Notes: generated by a model not told the origin, from the letters alone. A DNA stretch of 58,795 bases from an uncultured Oscillospiraceae bacterium (GCA_947626315.1 CANQRQ010000018.1:1-58795), one strand, 5' to 3'; shown: positions 1 through 7,991, numbered from the stretch's first letter. Program-made: numbers and translations.

Positions 1-77
1 ACCATCTTGCCGTTCTCGTCCAGAATTACCGCCTTCGTGTAGGTAGAGCCCACGTCGCAGCCGCCATAGTATTTCAT
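1..77 (-). CDS. 2-hydroxyacyl-CoA dehydratase activator (BadF/HgdC type), 5' end only
   Basis: Only the first 25 codons lie in the window; the gene runs off the left edge. The translation begins MKYYGGCDVGSTYTKAVILD, the phosphate-1 motif of the ASKHA ATPases that activate 2-hydroxyacyl-CoA dehydratases and benzoyl-CoA reductases (HgdC, BadF/BadG). Known members are [4Fe-4S] homodimers that use ATP hydrolysis to inject one low-potential electron into the dehydratase. A GGAGG sequence sits 6 nt before the ATG. It is the last visible gene of a minus-strand operon that also holds both dehydratase subunits, 69 bp downstream of the larger one, which supports the assignment. The cysteines that hold the cluster are outside the window. 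Confidence 0.8.
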   Translation of the reverse strand, partial: MKYYGGCDVGSTYTKAVILDENGKM

Positions 78-146
78 TTGGTTTTCCTCCAATAAACTTA
101 ATTATTTTTTAATAATGATTTTGTATTCTGTAAGTACAGAGTTGAA

Positions 147-1934
147 TTACATGCAGACCTCGTCCTCGAACTCCACCAGGGACGGGTCCACCGGCTCCGC
201 CTGCTTGACGGTGCGCATGTACTCGCTGACCTTGTCGCGCATGGTGCGGCGGGACACGGTCCGGGGATCCATCAGGTCGTGCTCGACCCAGATCAGGTCC
301 AGTCCGCGCTGACGGCCCTGCTCGTCCAGCACGCCCTGAACGGTAGCCATGTTCTTGCAGGCCACGTTCTGGTACATGATGACCAGGTGCGCGTCCCAGG
401 CCTCGCACTGACGCCAGCACTCGTCCACCACGTTCTGATAGCCGCCGTTGGTGTGCCGGCGCATGACCATCCTCTCGTAGAGACGGGCCAGGTCGCGAAG
501 GGCCTCTTCCTTATCCTCGGTCTCCAGCTGCTTGGTGAAGTTCAGAGACTCCATTTCCACCAGGACGTCGATGCCCCAGCAGTTGGCAGCCCAGTTGGAG
601 AAGTTGGCATAGTAGTGGGCCGGGCAGGACCAGACGATGGCGCGGTACTTCATCTTGCCGGGCCAGGGCTCCTCCTGCTTCTCGTAGGCCTTGAGCAGGA
701 TCTTGTTGACCTTCTTGAAGGTCTTGAGGGTCCGCGGGTCGGCGCCGCCGTCCATCTCGTAGTTCCACTTGCGGAACAGCTCATAGCAGGGACCCAGCAG
801 CTGCGGGTAGCGGGACTTGTTGATCTCCCACTTCTGCAGCTCGTAGGCGGTCTCCTCGTTGAAGCGCTTCATCTGGGTGAAATAGGCGTCCCAGTTCCAC
901 TTGGCGCCGGTGGTCTCCTCGATGAACTTGATGCAGGCCCGGATATCCTCCGCGCCCATCTGGACGGTCTCCTCGTCCTCGTAGCGGACGGGGAAGCACA
1001 GATGGAACACCGGCAGGTCGGGGAAGCGGCGGGCCATGTAGGAAGAGGCCATGGTGGAGCCGTCGCAGGGCATGGAGCTGGAGATGAAGCAGGAGCCCAT
1101 ATGGGGCAGCGCGTCCACCACCAGGGCGCCGCACTCGGAAGAGGGCACCGGGCAGGTGTCAGAGGGCAGGCCGTAGCTCTCCACCGCGTCGATATAGGGT
1201 ACGCAGGTGAGCTGGTCGATCTCGGAGACCAGGAACACGGGCATCAGCTGATAGGGGATGCCCAGCAGATCCGGGAAGCCGGCCATGATCTGGCCCATGG
1301 TCATCTCGTCGAAGAGGACCACCTTCTTGTTCAACTCCTGGCTGTTGCCGTTTTTCTTGTCGCACTTGGCCAGGAACACCAGGTTCTCCGCCACATAGCG
1401 GAAGATATCGTAGATCAGCAGGTGGCTCATGCGCAGGTTGGAGCCCCGCAGACCCATGATGTTCTTGTCCATGAAGCCGTGGCAGCAGAAATAGGAGATC
1501 ATCCAGCGGTAGTACAGGGCGCTGTTGAGGGCGGGGATCAGATCCTTGGAGAAGGTCATCAGCAGCATGCCCCACATGTGGGCCCACTCATAGAAGTCGT
1601 AGGCCGTGTCCTTGATGCCGCGCCACTCACGGCGGACCGTGGCCATGGCGCCCTTGCGGTAGAGCCGGCCCAGGCTCTTTTCACCGTTGAGGATCCGGTC
1701 GATCTTCTCATCCTTGCTCAGGGCCATAAAGTCGGCATACTCTTCCTTGATGCGCTGCCCGTCGGCCTTGAAATCGTCCAGGGTCTTCTGGCCGAATTCC
1801 TTCCAGTCCGTGGCCTTCAGCATGTCCCAGAAGATGCCGCCCACTTCCTTCAGGTTCTCGCCCTGGGCCTTCCAGTCAATGTTGTCTTTGGCGCGCCAGA
1901 AAGCGGGATTCGGAAATTTCGGAGCTTTCGCCAT
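147..1934 (-). CDS. 2-hydroxyacyl-CoA dehydratase-like large subunit (HGD-D family)
   Basis: A 595-residue protein of the HGD-D/BcrC-BadD-HgdB family, whose members carry Fe-S clusters and dehydrate 2-hydroxyacyl-CoA or reduce related substrates after electron transfer from an activator. The first 250 residues or so form a long helical, tryptophan-rich extension. The family cysteines start near residue 260 (C261, C268, C282, C290), and the C-terminal part has a typical end: a Cys near 'NVACKN', an acidic 'LIWVEHDLMDP' segment, then a basic helix. It is longer than the usual 380-480 residues. The ATG lies 3 bp after the stop of the preceding gene, and its AAGGAGG ribosome site is inside that gene, so the two are probably translationally coupled. 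The substrate cannot be told from sequence. Confidence 0.8.
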   Translation of the reverse strand: MAKAPKFPNPAFWRAKDNIDWKAQGENLKEVGGIFWDMLKATDWKEFGQKTLDDFKADGQRIKEEYADFMALSKDEKIDRILNGEKSLGRLYRKGAMATVRREWRGIKDTAYDFYEWAHMWGMLLMTFSKDLIPALNSALYYRWMISYFCCHGFMDKNIMGLRGSNLRMSHLLIYDIFRYVAENLVFLAKCDKKNGNSQELNKKVVLFDEMTMGQIMAGFPDLLGIPYQLMPVFLVSEIDQLTCVPYIDAVESYGLPSDTCPVPSSECGALVVDALPHMGSCFISSSMPCDGSTMASSYMARRFPDLPVFHLCFPVRYEDEETVQMGAEDIRACIKFIEETTGAKWNWDAYFTQMKRFNEETAYELQKWEINKSRYPQLLGPCYELFRKWNYEMDGGADPRTLKTFKKVNKILLKAYEKQEEPWPGKMKYRAIVWSCPAHYYANFSNWAANCWGIDVLVEMESLNFTKQLETEDKEEALRDLARLYERMVMRRHTNGGYQNVVDECWRQCEAWDAHLVIMYQNVACKNMATVQGVLDEQGRQRGLDLIWVEHDLMDPRTVSRRTMRDKVSEYMRTVKQAEPVDPSLVEFEDEVCM

Positions 1935-1937
1935 AGC

Positions 1938-3128
1938 TTACTTTCCCTCCTTATGAATACGCTTGATCTCCAGCGACTCCACAAAGGCCTGTACGCGGGT
2001 GCGCAGCTGGCCGGAGTTGCCATTGTTGTACAGACGGTCGATGGACAGGACGGGCCAGCCGTACTCGTCGTGCATGATGTGGCTGACCAGAGCCCGCTCG
2101 AAGCCCCAGTAGTCGCAGTACTTCATCTGCTCGTAGATCATGCCCTCGGCCTTGAACTCCTTGGCCAGCTTGTCCGCGGTCTCCCGGCGCTGGAGCACCT
2201 TCTCGTCGGATATGTACCGGGCGCACTCGGAGACCTGCATGGTGTGCAGGCAGAGCTGCCGCAGGGCGGGCTCGTCGTCGTTGAGCTCGATGACCTCCCG
2301 GCCGGGGGTGGAGCCGAAGCAGTACCGGTCGGAAACCACCAGCGCGCCGCAGCCCTCAATCAGCTTGGTCAGGCTGGGGTCGTCGATCTCGCTGCCCACA
2401 ATGGCGACACGGGCCCGGAAGGGGGGCTTCTCGTCCGGCTCGCGGGTCTTCAGCTCCTCCAGCGTCTCCCGCAGATAGGGCAGAATCAGCGCCTTGGGAC
2501 ACACATAGGTGACCAGGTCGATCACGTGGAACTCATAGCCGGTGATCACCGGGTTGTCCGCCTTGCGCATCTCGCGGATCTCGGAGATGATCTTGCAGAC
2601 CTCGTTGTGCTCCGCCACGGCCTTGCGGATGGCCTCGTCTGAGGTGTCCACCCCGTAGTTCTCCGTCAGGCGGTCCAGCACGCGGACGCGCATCTGCTTC
2701 TCATAGGAATCCAGGGTGTAGTCGGCGATCTTGTAGGGGATATCGCAGTGGGTCACGAAGAAACCGGGCTTGTCGTTGACGTGCAGCAGCTCGAAGTGCT
2801 CCATGGAGCGGTTCATCATGGAGCAGGCGTCCACCCCGATCAGCGCGTCCAGGAACTGGTAGCCGCCCTCGATGGCCCGCTCCAGCAGAGCCCGGGCGTA
2901 CTCGCAGGTGTAGTTGGACATGTAGTAGGTGGCGATGTCGATGGAGCCGGTGTTTGGGGCGCGGAGCCTGGTGGAGAAGCACTTGTCAACGTTGAGCAGA
3001 GGCTCGGGGATGTGGAAGCAGGTATAGCCGATGGCCAGCTGCCCATCCGCCTGAGCTTGTTTGATCAGCTCATTGTTGGCGTTCTCAAGCAGGCTTTCAA
3101 AGTAGATCAGATGCTTAAGATCTTTCAA
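1938..3128 (-). CDS. 2-hydroxyacyl-CoA dehydratase-like small subunit (HgdB-like)
   Basis: A 396-residue HGD-D family protein, the partner of the 595-residue subunit just downstream. Cysteines occur at residues 37, 50, 75 and 102; 'SNYTCEYAR' matches the conserved N-terminal cluster-binding region. The C-terminal signature is clear: 'GMIYEQMKYCDYWGFER', 'YGWPVLSIDR' and 'GQLRTRVQAFVE', as in HgdB, where the Cys binds the cluster and the final helix packs at the active site. The start is TTG (MKDLKHL), chosen because AGAGGTG lies about 7 nt upstream and no ATG is near. Gene order is CooC-like ATPase, this subunit, large subunit, activator. It could instead be a double-cubane-cluster protein of unknown substrate. 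Confidence 0.8.
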   Translation of the reverse strand: MKDLKHLIYFESLLENANNELIKQAQADGQLAIGYTCFHIPEPLLNVDKCFSTRLRAPNTGSIDIATYYMSNYTCEYARALLERAIEGGYQFLDALIGVDACSMMNRSMEHFELLHVNDKPGFFVTHCDIPYKIADYTLDSYEKQMRVRVLDRLTENYGVDTSDEAIRKAVAEHNEVCKIISEIREMRKADNPVITGYEFHVIDLVTYVCPKALILPYLRETLEELKTREPDEKPPFRARVAIVGSEIDDPSLTKLIEGCGALVVSDRYCFGSTPGREVIELNDDEPALRQLCLHTMQVSECARYISDEKVLQRRETADKLAKEFKAEGMIYEQMKYCDYWGFERALVSHIMHDEYGWPVLSIDRLYNNGNSGQLRTRVQAFVESLEIKRIHKEGK

Positions 3129-3153
3129 ATGTTACACCTCTTTATTTTGAAAT

Positions 3154-3918
3154 TTAAAGGATTTCCATTTTCTCCAGCGCCTGGTGCACGCCGGACAGGA
3201 TGGCGGAATCGGCGTCCAGCTCCAGGACGCTCTTGCCCATGATGTCGTTGGCGGCAAAGGTGCTGTCCGCCGGGATAAAGGAGAGCAGCTCCACCCCCGG
3301 AACGGAGAGCAGGCCCGCCAGCTCCGGGTTGGTGACCCGGTTGACGATGGCCCCGATTTTGTCGTAGGCGATCAGATCGTCCGCCACCTTCTTGATGGTG
3401 GCGATCACCTGGCCGCCCTTCTTGCTCTGGTCGGTGATCAGCAGCAGGTGGGTGACCTTCTCCATCACCCGGCGCTGGATTTGCTCGATCCCCGCCTCCC
3501 CGTCGATCACCACATAGTCGAAGCTGTTGGCCAGCAGGCTGATAACCTCTTTCAGATAGGAGTTTACCTTGCAGTAGCAGCCCGAGCTCTCCGGCCGGCC
3601 GATGGCCAGGAAGGCAAAGCCGGGCATCTCCACCAGCGCGTCAAAGATCCGGAACCGGGCCTCGCTCAAAAGCTCCAGCGCCTCCCGGGCCTCTCCGTTC
3701 TCCACGGTGTCCACAATGCTGGTGCGGATATCGTCCAACGTCAGCTTTACGTCCACGCCAAGAGCGACAGACAGCCCCACGGCAGGGTCGGCGTCAATGG
3801 CGAGGATCTTCTTGTCCGGATACTTCTCCACAAGAAGCCTCACAATGCACGCGCAGATCGACGTCTTGCCGACGCCCCCCTTGCCCGCGACCGTAATGAT
3901 CTTGGCCTTATTGTCCAT
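3154..3918 (-). CDS. CooC-type MinD/ParA-family ATPase with CxC metal motif
   Basis: A 254-residue deviant-Walker P-loop ATPase. GKGGVGKT spans residues 12-19 with the signature lysine, and 'LAIDADPAVGLS' is the switch/A' region. 'SSGCYC' puts cysteines at 114 and 116: this CxC pair is the metal-binding motif at the dimer interface of CooC, the nickel-insertion ATPase for carbon monoxide dehydrogenase. Here the gene heads a dehydratase operon and no CODH gene is in view, so it more likely helps mature or load the Fe-S protein encoded downstream; that role is inference. AAGGGGG lies 7 nt before the ATG and a sigma-A-like promoter is 54 bp further upstream. The next gene starts 25 bp after its stop. 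Confidence 0.8.
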   Translation of the reverse strand: MDNKAKIITVAGKGGVGKTSICACIVRLLVEKYPDKKILAIDADPAVGLSVALGVDVKLTLDDIRTSIVDTVENGEAREALELLSEARFRIFDALVEMPGFAFLAIGRPESSGCYCKVNSYLKEVISLLANSFDYVVIDGEAGIEQIQRRVMEKVTHLLLITDQSKKGGQVIATIKKVADDLIAYDKIGAIVNRVTNPELAGLLSVPGVELLSFIPADSTFAANDIMGKSVLELDADSAILSGVHQALEKMEIL

Positions 3919-3971
3919 ATGCGTACCCCCTTCGAAAATGCACGGCGAAATGCAACCATATTTTCGTTCCT

Positions 3972-4000
3972 ATTTTAACACGGGACGGGTCAATATGCAA
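3972..4000 (-). promoter_or_regulatory. Candidate sigma-A promoter of the CooC/dehydratase operon
   Basis: On the minus strand TTGCAT (3995-4000) and TAAAAT (3972-3977) are separated by exactly 17 bp and face the CooC-like gene. It is the best match in the leader; no operator was recognised. Confidence 0.55.
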
Positions 4001-4138
4001 GGTCAACACTTCAAAATCGTCAAAAAGCCGGATTTTGGTGCAATTTGCAGATTTTTTCCGTCTCGCCCCCGTTCCGTGTTTAGACAGGGACGGCTTTCGC
4101 GTCTAAAAGGCCGCCCGGCCCCATAGCGAAAAAATTTA

Positions 4139-4166
4139 CCCCGGCGCAAGCAGGCCGGGGTTTTTC
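4139..4166. terminator. Hairpin with flanking T/A tracts between divergent genes
   Basis: CCCCGGC and GCCGGGG (4139-4145, 4154-4160) form a 7-bp stem, followed by TTTTT on the plus strand and preceded by AAAAAATTTA. It has terminator form in both directions, yet no gene ends here: both neighbours point away. It may insulate the two promoters or sit in a leader of the lipoprotein gene. Confidence 0.45.
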
Positions 4167-4205
4167 CCGTCTAACGACTATAGACGGCGAAAAAAATTTT
4201 TGCAT

Positions 4206-4259
4206 GATACAAAAACGATACAAAAAATTGGCCGAAACGATACAAATGGGGTGTATACT
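4206..4259 (+). promoter_or_regulatory. Phased GATACAAA repeats and -10 box before the lipoprotein gene
   Basis: Three direct GATACAAA copies begin at 4206, 4217 and 4239, so they are 11 and 22 bp apart and lie on one face of the helix. A TATACT -10 box follows at 4254-4259; no good -35 is present, which fits a promoter needing an activator bound at the repeats. The regulator is not identified. Confidence 0.45.
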
Positions 4260-4292
4260 GGCGCCATCATCCGAAAGGAGGGTTTTTTCATC

Positions 4293-6431
4293 ATGAAAAA
4301 GAAACTGACGAACGCCTTTAAAGACAATCCGGGCCTCCGGCTGCTGGCCTTTCTCCTGGTCTGCGCCGTGCTGGTGAGCCTGCCCGGCTGCGGCAGCGGG
4401 GCAGGGCAGCCGGCGGCGGAGCCGGACCCGGCCGGAGAGTCCACCCCCGCGCCGGAGGAGGCCGGCGCTGACCTGGGCCTGGAGACCCGCTGGAAAGCGG
4501 AGGCCCTCCCGGCCCCCGGCAGCGAGGCCTCCGTGCGGAGCATAGTCCTATGCGGGGACAGGCTCTATGCCGCCTGCCAGGATACAGAAGGTCCCTCCCT
4601 CTACGTCTCCGACCGGACCGGCGCCTCCTGGCAGGCACTGCGTCCGGCAGCGGAGGGAGAAGAGGCGGAGCCGCTCCGGGGGGAGCTCTCAGGACTGGCT
4701 GCCAATAACAGCGGCGCCTATCTGCTGCTCACCGAATATACCGACCAGGGGGAGCAGCTGGTCACTCTCTACAGCTGGGACGCCTCCGGCGCCTTCACCG
4801 GCAGCGTGGTCCTGGAGGGGACCGACGATCTGTGGTTCAGCTCCTGCACGCTCCTGGGGGACAAGCTCCTTCTGGCCGGCCGGCTCTATTCCCTCCAGGG
4901 GGAGCCGCTGGGCGCCGTCTCCGGCGCGGAGCTGAGCCCCTTTGCCAGCTGCTCCACCGCCGGGGACCGGGTCTTTGCCTACGGCGACAGTGAGAGCGGG
5001 GAGGGCGTCACCCTCTGGGAGATCGACGGCGAGGGCGTCTTGTCCAACCCCGTCGAGCTGCCCGATCTGAGCCCCTATTCCGTCCAGGCCTGCGCCAGCG
5101 AGGATGCGGTCTGCGTGGCCAGCGGCGACGGGCTCTGGACCCTGGACCCGGCCACCGGGGAGCGGACAGAGCTTCTCAACTGGCTGGAGGCCGGGTTAGA
5201 CCCCTCCTGGCTGGACAGCGTCTGCGTCACCGCCGAACAGGAGCTCTATCTGATCAGCGACGGAGAGATCCTCCACCTGAGCGCCTACCAGGGCCCCGCC
5301 CGGCAGGTGCTGGACGTAGCTGTGGGTGCGGGGACGATGGGCATCTATCTGAACCAGGCCATCTCTATTTTCAACCAGAGCAGCGAGGAATACGTGGCGC
5401 GCCTGCGGCGGATCGACGCGGAGGACATGGAGGCTTTCCGCACCGAGCTGACCAGCGGCAAGGGGCCGGACATTCTCTCCCTTGGCAGCACCGTGGACAA
5501 GGAGAGCCAGTTTACCCGCTTCGGGCTGGACAGCGGCCTGTGCGTGGACCTGCTGCCCTACATCGACGCGGACCCGGTCTACAACCGGGGCAGCTTCCTC
5601 CCCGGCCTGCTGGAAAGCGCCATTGAAAACGGGCATCTGTACCAGCTGGACCCGGGCTTCCAGCTCTACACCGTCGAGGCCCCCGCCTCCTTGGCGGAGG
5701 AGGCCCAGAGCTGGACCGTGGATTCCCTGCTGGCCCTACGGGACAGCCTGCCGGAGGGCGTCACCCTCTTTAACGGCTACAGCCGCTCCAACATGGCGGA
5801 TATCGTGCTGTATCTGGCCAGTGTGGAATATGTGGACCGGGCCAACGCCGCCTGTTACTTTGACGACCCCAGCTTTGTCCGCTGGCTGGAGATCTGGAAC
5901 AGCTATACCGAAGACCAGTTGGCCAACGCCGACGGCGGGGCTCTCATCGCAACCACCGTTCACGGAGGCCTGCCCGCCTACCTGCGGGAGAACTTTGGCG
6001 AGGATTACGCCTATGTGGGCCTCCCCGGCCGGGAGGGACCGGTCCACCTGATCCGGGGGCTCAGCGGCTTCAGCATTCTGGCCGCCAGCCAGCACAAGGA
6101 TGGGGCCTGGGCCTTCCTGCGGACCCTGCTGGACGTGCGGGTCCAGGCCGGGACCATCACCAATTTCACCTTCCCGGTGACGGTGGAGGGCTTTGACAAG
6201 TACACCGCCAGGCTCATGAGCCCGGACTCCTACACCACCTTCACCCAGGAGGACGCGGACCGGCTGAAAACCGCCGTGGCCCAGGCCAAGGGCTGGATTC
6301 GCGGCGACGTGATCACCGACATTATCAGCGAGGAGGCGGAGAAGGCCTTCTCCTCCGGGCGGCCCCTGGAGGAAGCCGCCGCGGCCATCCAGAGCCGGGC
6401 CAAGGTCTACCTGGCGGAGCAATACGGCTGA
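4293..6431 (+). CDS. Lipoprotein, extracellular solute-binding protein family 1-like
   Basis: A 712-residue secreted lipoprotein. The start at 4293 is preferred over upstream in-frame codons because AAAGGAGG lies about 11 nt before it and it begins a signal peptide: a basic MKKK segment, a hydrophobic stretch and the lipobox LPGC near residue 30. A low-complexity Ala/Pro/Glu linker follows. Residues 60-360 look like a beta-propeller-type domain with repeated strands. The second half resembles family-1 solute-binding proteins of ABC importers ('FRTELTSGKGPDILSLGS', 'GLSGFSILAASQHKDGAWAFLRTLL'). No permease or ATPase gene is adjacent, so it is an orphan receptor or serves a transporter encoded elsewhere. 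The ligand is unknown. Confidence 0.7.
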   Translation: MKKKLTNAFKDNPGLRLLAFLLVCAVLVSLPGCGSGAGQPAAEPDPAGESTPAPEEAGADLGLETRWKAEALPAPGSEASVRSIVLCGDRLYAACQDTEGPSLYVSDRTGASWQALRPAAEGEEAEPLRGELSGLAANNSGAYLLLTEYTDQGEQLVTLYSWDASGAFTGSVVLEGTDDLWFSSCTLLGDKLLLAGRLYSLQGEPLGAVSGAELSPFASCSTAGDRVFAYGDSESGEGVTLWEIDGEGVLSNPVELPDLSPYSVQACASEDAVCVASGDGLWTLDPATGERTELLNWLEAGLDPSWLDSVCVTAEQELYLISDGEILHLSAYQGPARQVLDVAVGAGTMGIYLNQAISIFNQSSEEYVARLRRIDAEDMEAFRTELTSGKGPDILSLGSTVDKESQFTRFGLDSGLCVDLLPYIDADPVYNRGSFLPGLLESAIENGHLYQLDPGFQLYTVEAPASLAEEAQSWTVDSLLALRDSLPEGVTLFNGYSRSNMADIVLYLASVEYVDRANAACYFDDPSFVRWLEIWNSYTEDQLANADGGALIATTVHGGLPAYLRENFGEDYAYVGLPGREGPVHLIRGLSGFSILAASQHKDGAWAFLRTLLDVRVQAGTITNFTFPVTVEGFDKYTARLMSPDSYTTFTQEDADRLKTAVAQAKGWIRGDVITDIISEEAEKAFSSGRPLEEAAAAIQSRAKVYLAEQYG

Positions 6432-6435
6432 TCGC

Positions 6436-6655
6436 TGTCTCGAAAGGGCTATAGCCCTTTCGAGACAAGGGAATTACAGCCCGCTGCAGCGCACGATGAC
6501 CCCCGTCAAGGACGGGGGTCACGCACGTTTGCGGGCTGAGAAGTGTTTTTTCCGAGGCACAGCAGGTGAATTGCCCCGAAGGGGCAAGAGAAGCCACCCT
6601 GGGGTGTATCCTCGGAAAAAACGATCATATTGCTTTCGCGCCTGCGGGCGCGAAA
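6436..6655. repeat. Hairpin array A (intergenic)
   Basis: This gap between convergent genes is almost wholly self-complementary. It starts with a perfect 32-bp palindrome (6436-6467). CAGCCCGC/GCGGGCTG (6477-6484, 6531-6538) encloses an 11-bp hairpin (6497-6521, loop AAG). A 13-bp inverted repeat (6545-6557, 6610-6622) encloses TTGCCCC-GAA-GGGGCAA (6571-6587) and CACCC/GGGTG. A 9-bp hairpin at 6634-6655 follows. The first palindrome may act as terminator for the lipoprotein gene, but it lacks a T tract. The remaining bases to 6749 show nothing clear. Confidence 0.7.
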
Positions 6656-6749
6656 CTCTGCGAGGCCTTTGATCCGTTGACAGAGAGGCCCGCAAGTGCC
6701 TGTGCCGTCGGTAGGAAGGCTTTTCTATTGACATCCTTCTCGGACTGTT

Positions 6750-7046
6750 TTACAGTAGAAACATCCCGCCCATGATCATCAGCAGCTCGCTGTCCCCGCT
6801 CTCCCGGTACATCAGGTAGAGAATCAGCAGCAAAAGCAGGTCCTCCGTCTCCAGATTCCCCAGGCTGCCTGGCAGCAGCCGGTTCAGCTGCTCCGCCAGG
6901 GCCGGCGGCCGGTTCCGGCATGGACCCGGACAGGGGGACGACGCCGGAGCGGCCGGAGGCGGCCCGGCAGGCCGCCGGGCCGGCGGGCCCGGCCGCTCCT
7001 CCACCCGCACCACCTTCCCCGTGTTCCCCTGGTAGCGGTTATACAT
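6750..7046 (-). CDS. Small membrane protein, unknown
   Basis: 98 residues. The N-terminal half is a low-complexity Pro/Ala-rich segment with several cysteines. The C-terminal half is hydrophobic: 'LETEDLLLLLILYLMYRES', then 'ELLMIMGGMFLL' at the very end, giving one or two short membrane segments. GGAGAACGGGG precedes the ATG. It overlaps the previous gene by 8 bp and is the last of three small genes apparently co-transcribed on the minus strand. I do not recognise a named family; the acidic-hydrophobic C-terminus looks like the conserved part. Expression in the spore or envelope would be a guess. Confidence 0.55.
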   Translation of the reverse strand: MYNRYQGNTGKVVRVEERPGPPARRPAGPPPAAPASSPCPGPCRNRPPALAEQLNRLLPGSLGNLETEDLLLLLILYLMYRESGDSELLMIMGGMFLL

Positions 7047-7416
7047 CCCCGTTCTCCCCCAGTTCTCCGATGGCCAGCTGGGCCATCCTGGCCAGGCGGG
7101 CCATGCGGATGGCTTTGTCCATCTTGACCCGCCGCTTTTCGGACAGATAGGGCTTCATGGCCTCCAGCAGGGCCCGCTTATCCCGGCCGTCCCGGCCGCC
7201 GCCGTCCTGCATCAGGCGGCTGAGCCGCCGGAGCACCGCCGGGTCAAAGCCCAGGGCGTCCCCGTCCGCGGGGCCGCTCCCCGCACCGGCGGAGGGCCCT
7301 CCCCCCTGCCCAGCGGCGTTCTCCCCGCCCATGAGCGTCTTTGCCAGATTCGCGATTTTGTCCATCTGGGCAGGGTCGTTCAGCAGGCTGTTGATCCTGT
7401 CCTCCCATTCGCTCAC
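7039..7416 (-). CDS. Small helical protein with Gly-rich linker, unknown
   Basis: 125 residues starting at GTG, with GGAGGTGA 6 nt upstream. An N-terminal helix ('MSEWEDRINSLLNDPAQM') is followed by 'IANLAKTLMGG', a Gly/Ala/Pro linker (about residues 32-55), and two basic C-terminal helices ('RRVKMDKAIRMARLARM'). It has no signal peptide and no catalytic motif. It follows the 79-residue gene by 15 bp and overlaps the next by 8 bp. The helix-linker-helix plan and 'DPAQMDKI' text resemble the preceding protein's repeated 'RKILSGIL', so the two could be distant relatives; that is inference. Function unknown. Confidence 0.55.
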   Translation of the reverse strand: MSEWEDRINSLLNDPAQMDKIANLAKTLMGGENAAGQGGGPSAGAGSGPADGDALGFDPAVLRRLSRLMQDGGGRDGRDKRALLEAMKPYLSEKRRVKMDKAIRMARLARMAQLAIGELGENGDV

Positions 7417-7431
7417 GGCAGGTCACCTCCT

Positions 7432-7671
7432 TCAGTCCTGCATCAGCTGCCTGACGCTCTCCGCCAGGCGCTTCCCCTCGGCCGTGGTCAGGATGCCGCT
7501 CAGGATCTTCCGCATGGCCTCGCCGTCGCCGCTGCGGGCGGCGTTTTCCACCGCCTGGGCGTCGATCATCTGCCCCAGGCGCTGCCCGTCGGCAGATTCG
7601 GCCAGCTTTCGGATGTCCTCGGTTTTGCCCCGGCGCTCCAGCTCCCGGCCGATGCTCTCAAAATTCTGCAT
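7432..7671 (-). CDS. Small helical protein, unknown, first of three
   Basis: 79 residues, mostly predicted helix, with the regular heptad-like text 'ESIGRELERRGKTEDIRKL' and a C-terminal 'GKRLAESVRQLMQD'. ATG at 7671 is preferred over the in-frame TTG two codons upstream because GAAGGGAG lies about 9 nt before it. No membrane segment, Cys or known motif. It leads the three-gene minus-strand cluster, whose upstream side is hairpin array B. No convincing -35/-10 pair was found within 100 bp upstream. I do not recognise the family. Confidence 0.5.
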   Translation of the reverse strand: MQNFESIGRELERRGKTEDIRKLAESADGQRLGQMIDAQAVENAARSGDGEAMRKILSGILTTAEGKRLAESVRQLMQD

Positions 7672-7769
7672 TGTCAAAGGCTCCCTTCTCCCGCAGCCTT
7701 CTGGCCGCAGTAAACTGTAGACAAAGTTTCGTAACCTTCGCCACAGAGCAGCGAAAAAGAATTCAAATC

Positions 7770-7991
7770 GTTTTTGAGGCAGCTTTGCCGCCTCAAAAAC
7801 ACTCTAAGGCGAGCAAAGCGAGCCCTCGCGCCGACCAAACGGGGCGAAGCCCCTGCGATTAGCGCGAGTAACTCAAATGCGAGCCCAACGCAGTGGGTCG
7901 CATTTGAAGCGTGTCGCCTTCTGCGACACGCTAAGCGGCCTTCCGGCCGCAGGCTTTCGTTCTCTCCATTCTATGCGCCGGCCGGCCGGCT
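7770..7991. repeat. Hairpin array B (intergenic)
   Basis: Consecutive hairpins fill this divergent gap: GTTTTTGAGGC/GCCTCAAAAAC (7770-7800); CTCGCG/CGCGAG (7825-7830, 7863-7868) around GGGGC-GAA-GCCCC (7841-7853); TCAAATGCGA/TCGCATTTGA with an inner CCCA/TGGG (7873-7907); AGCGTGTCGC/GCGACACGCT (7908-7932); GCGGCC/GGCCGC (7935-7950); and the self-complementary 7978-7991. Stems differ in sequence, so this is not a tandem repeat. No transcription terminator form (no T tracts). Confidence 0.7.

Noticed and set aside
279-2642. Long plus-strand open frame opposite the dehydratase genes
   Set aside because: It is the antisense shadow of two well-matched genes in GC-rich DNA; low-complexity Leu/Val/His/Gly text, no motif, no ribosome site.
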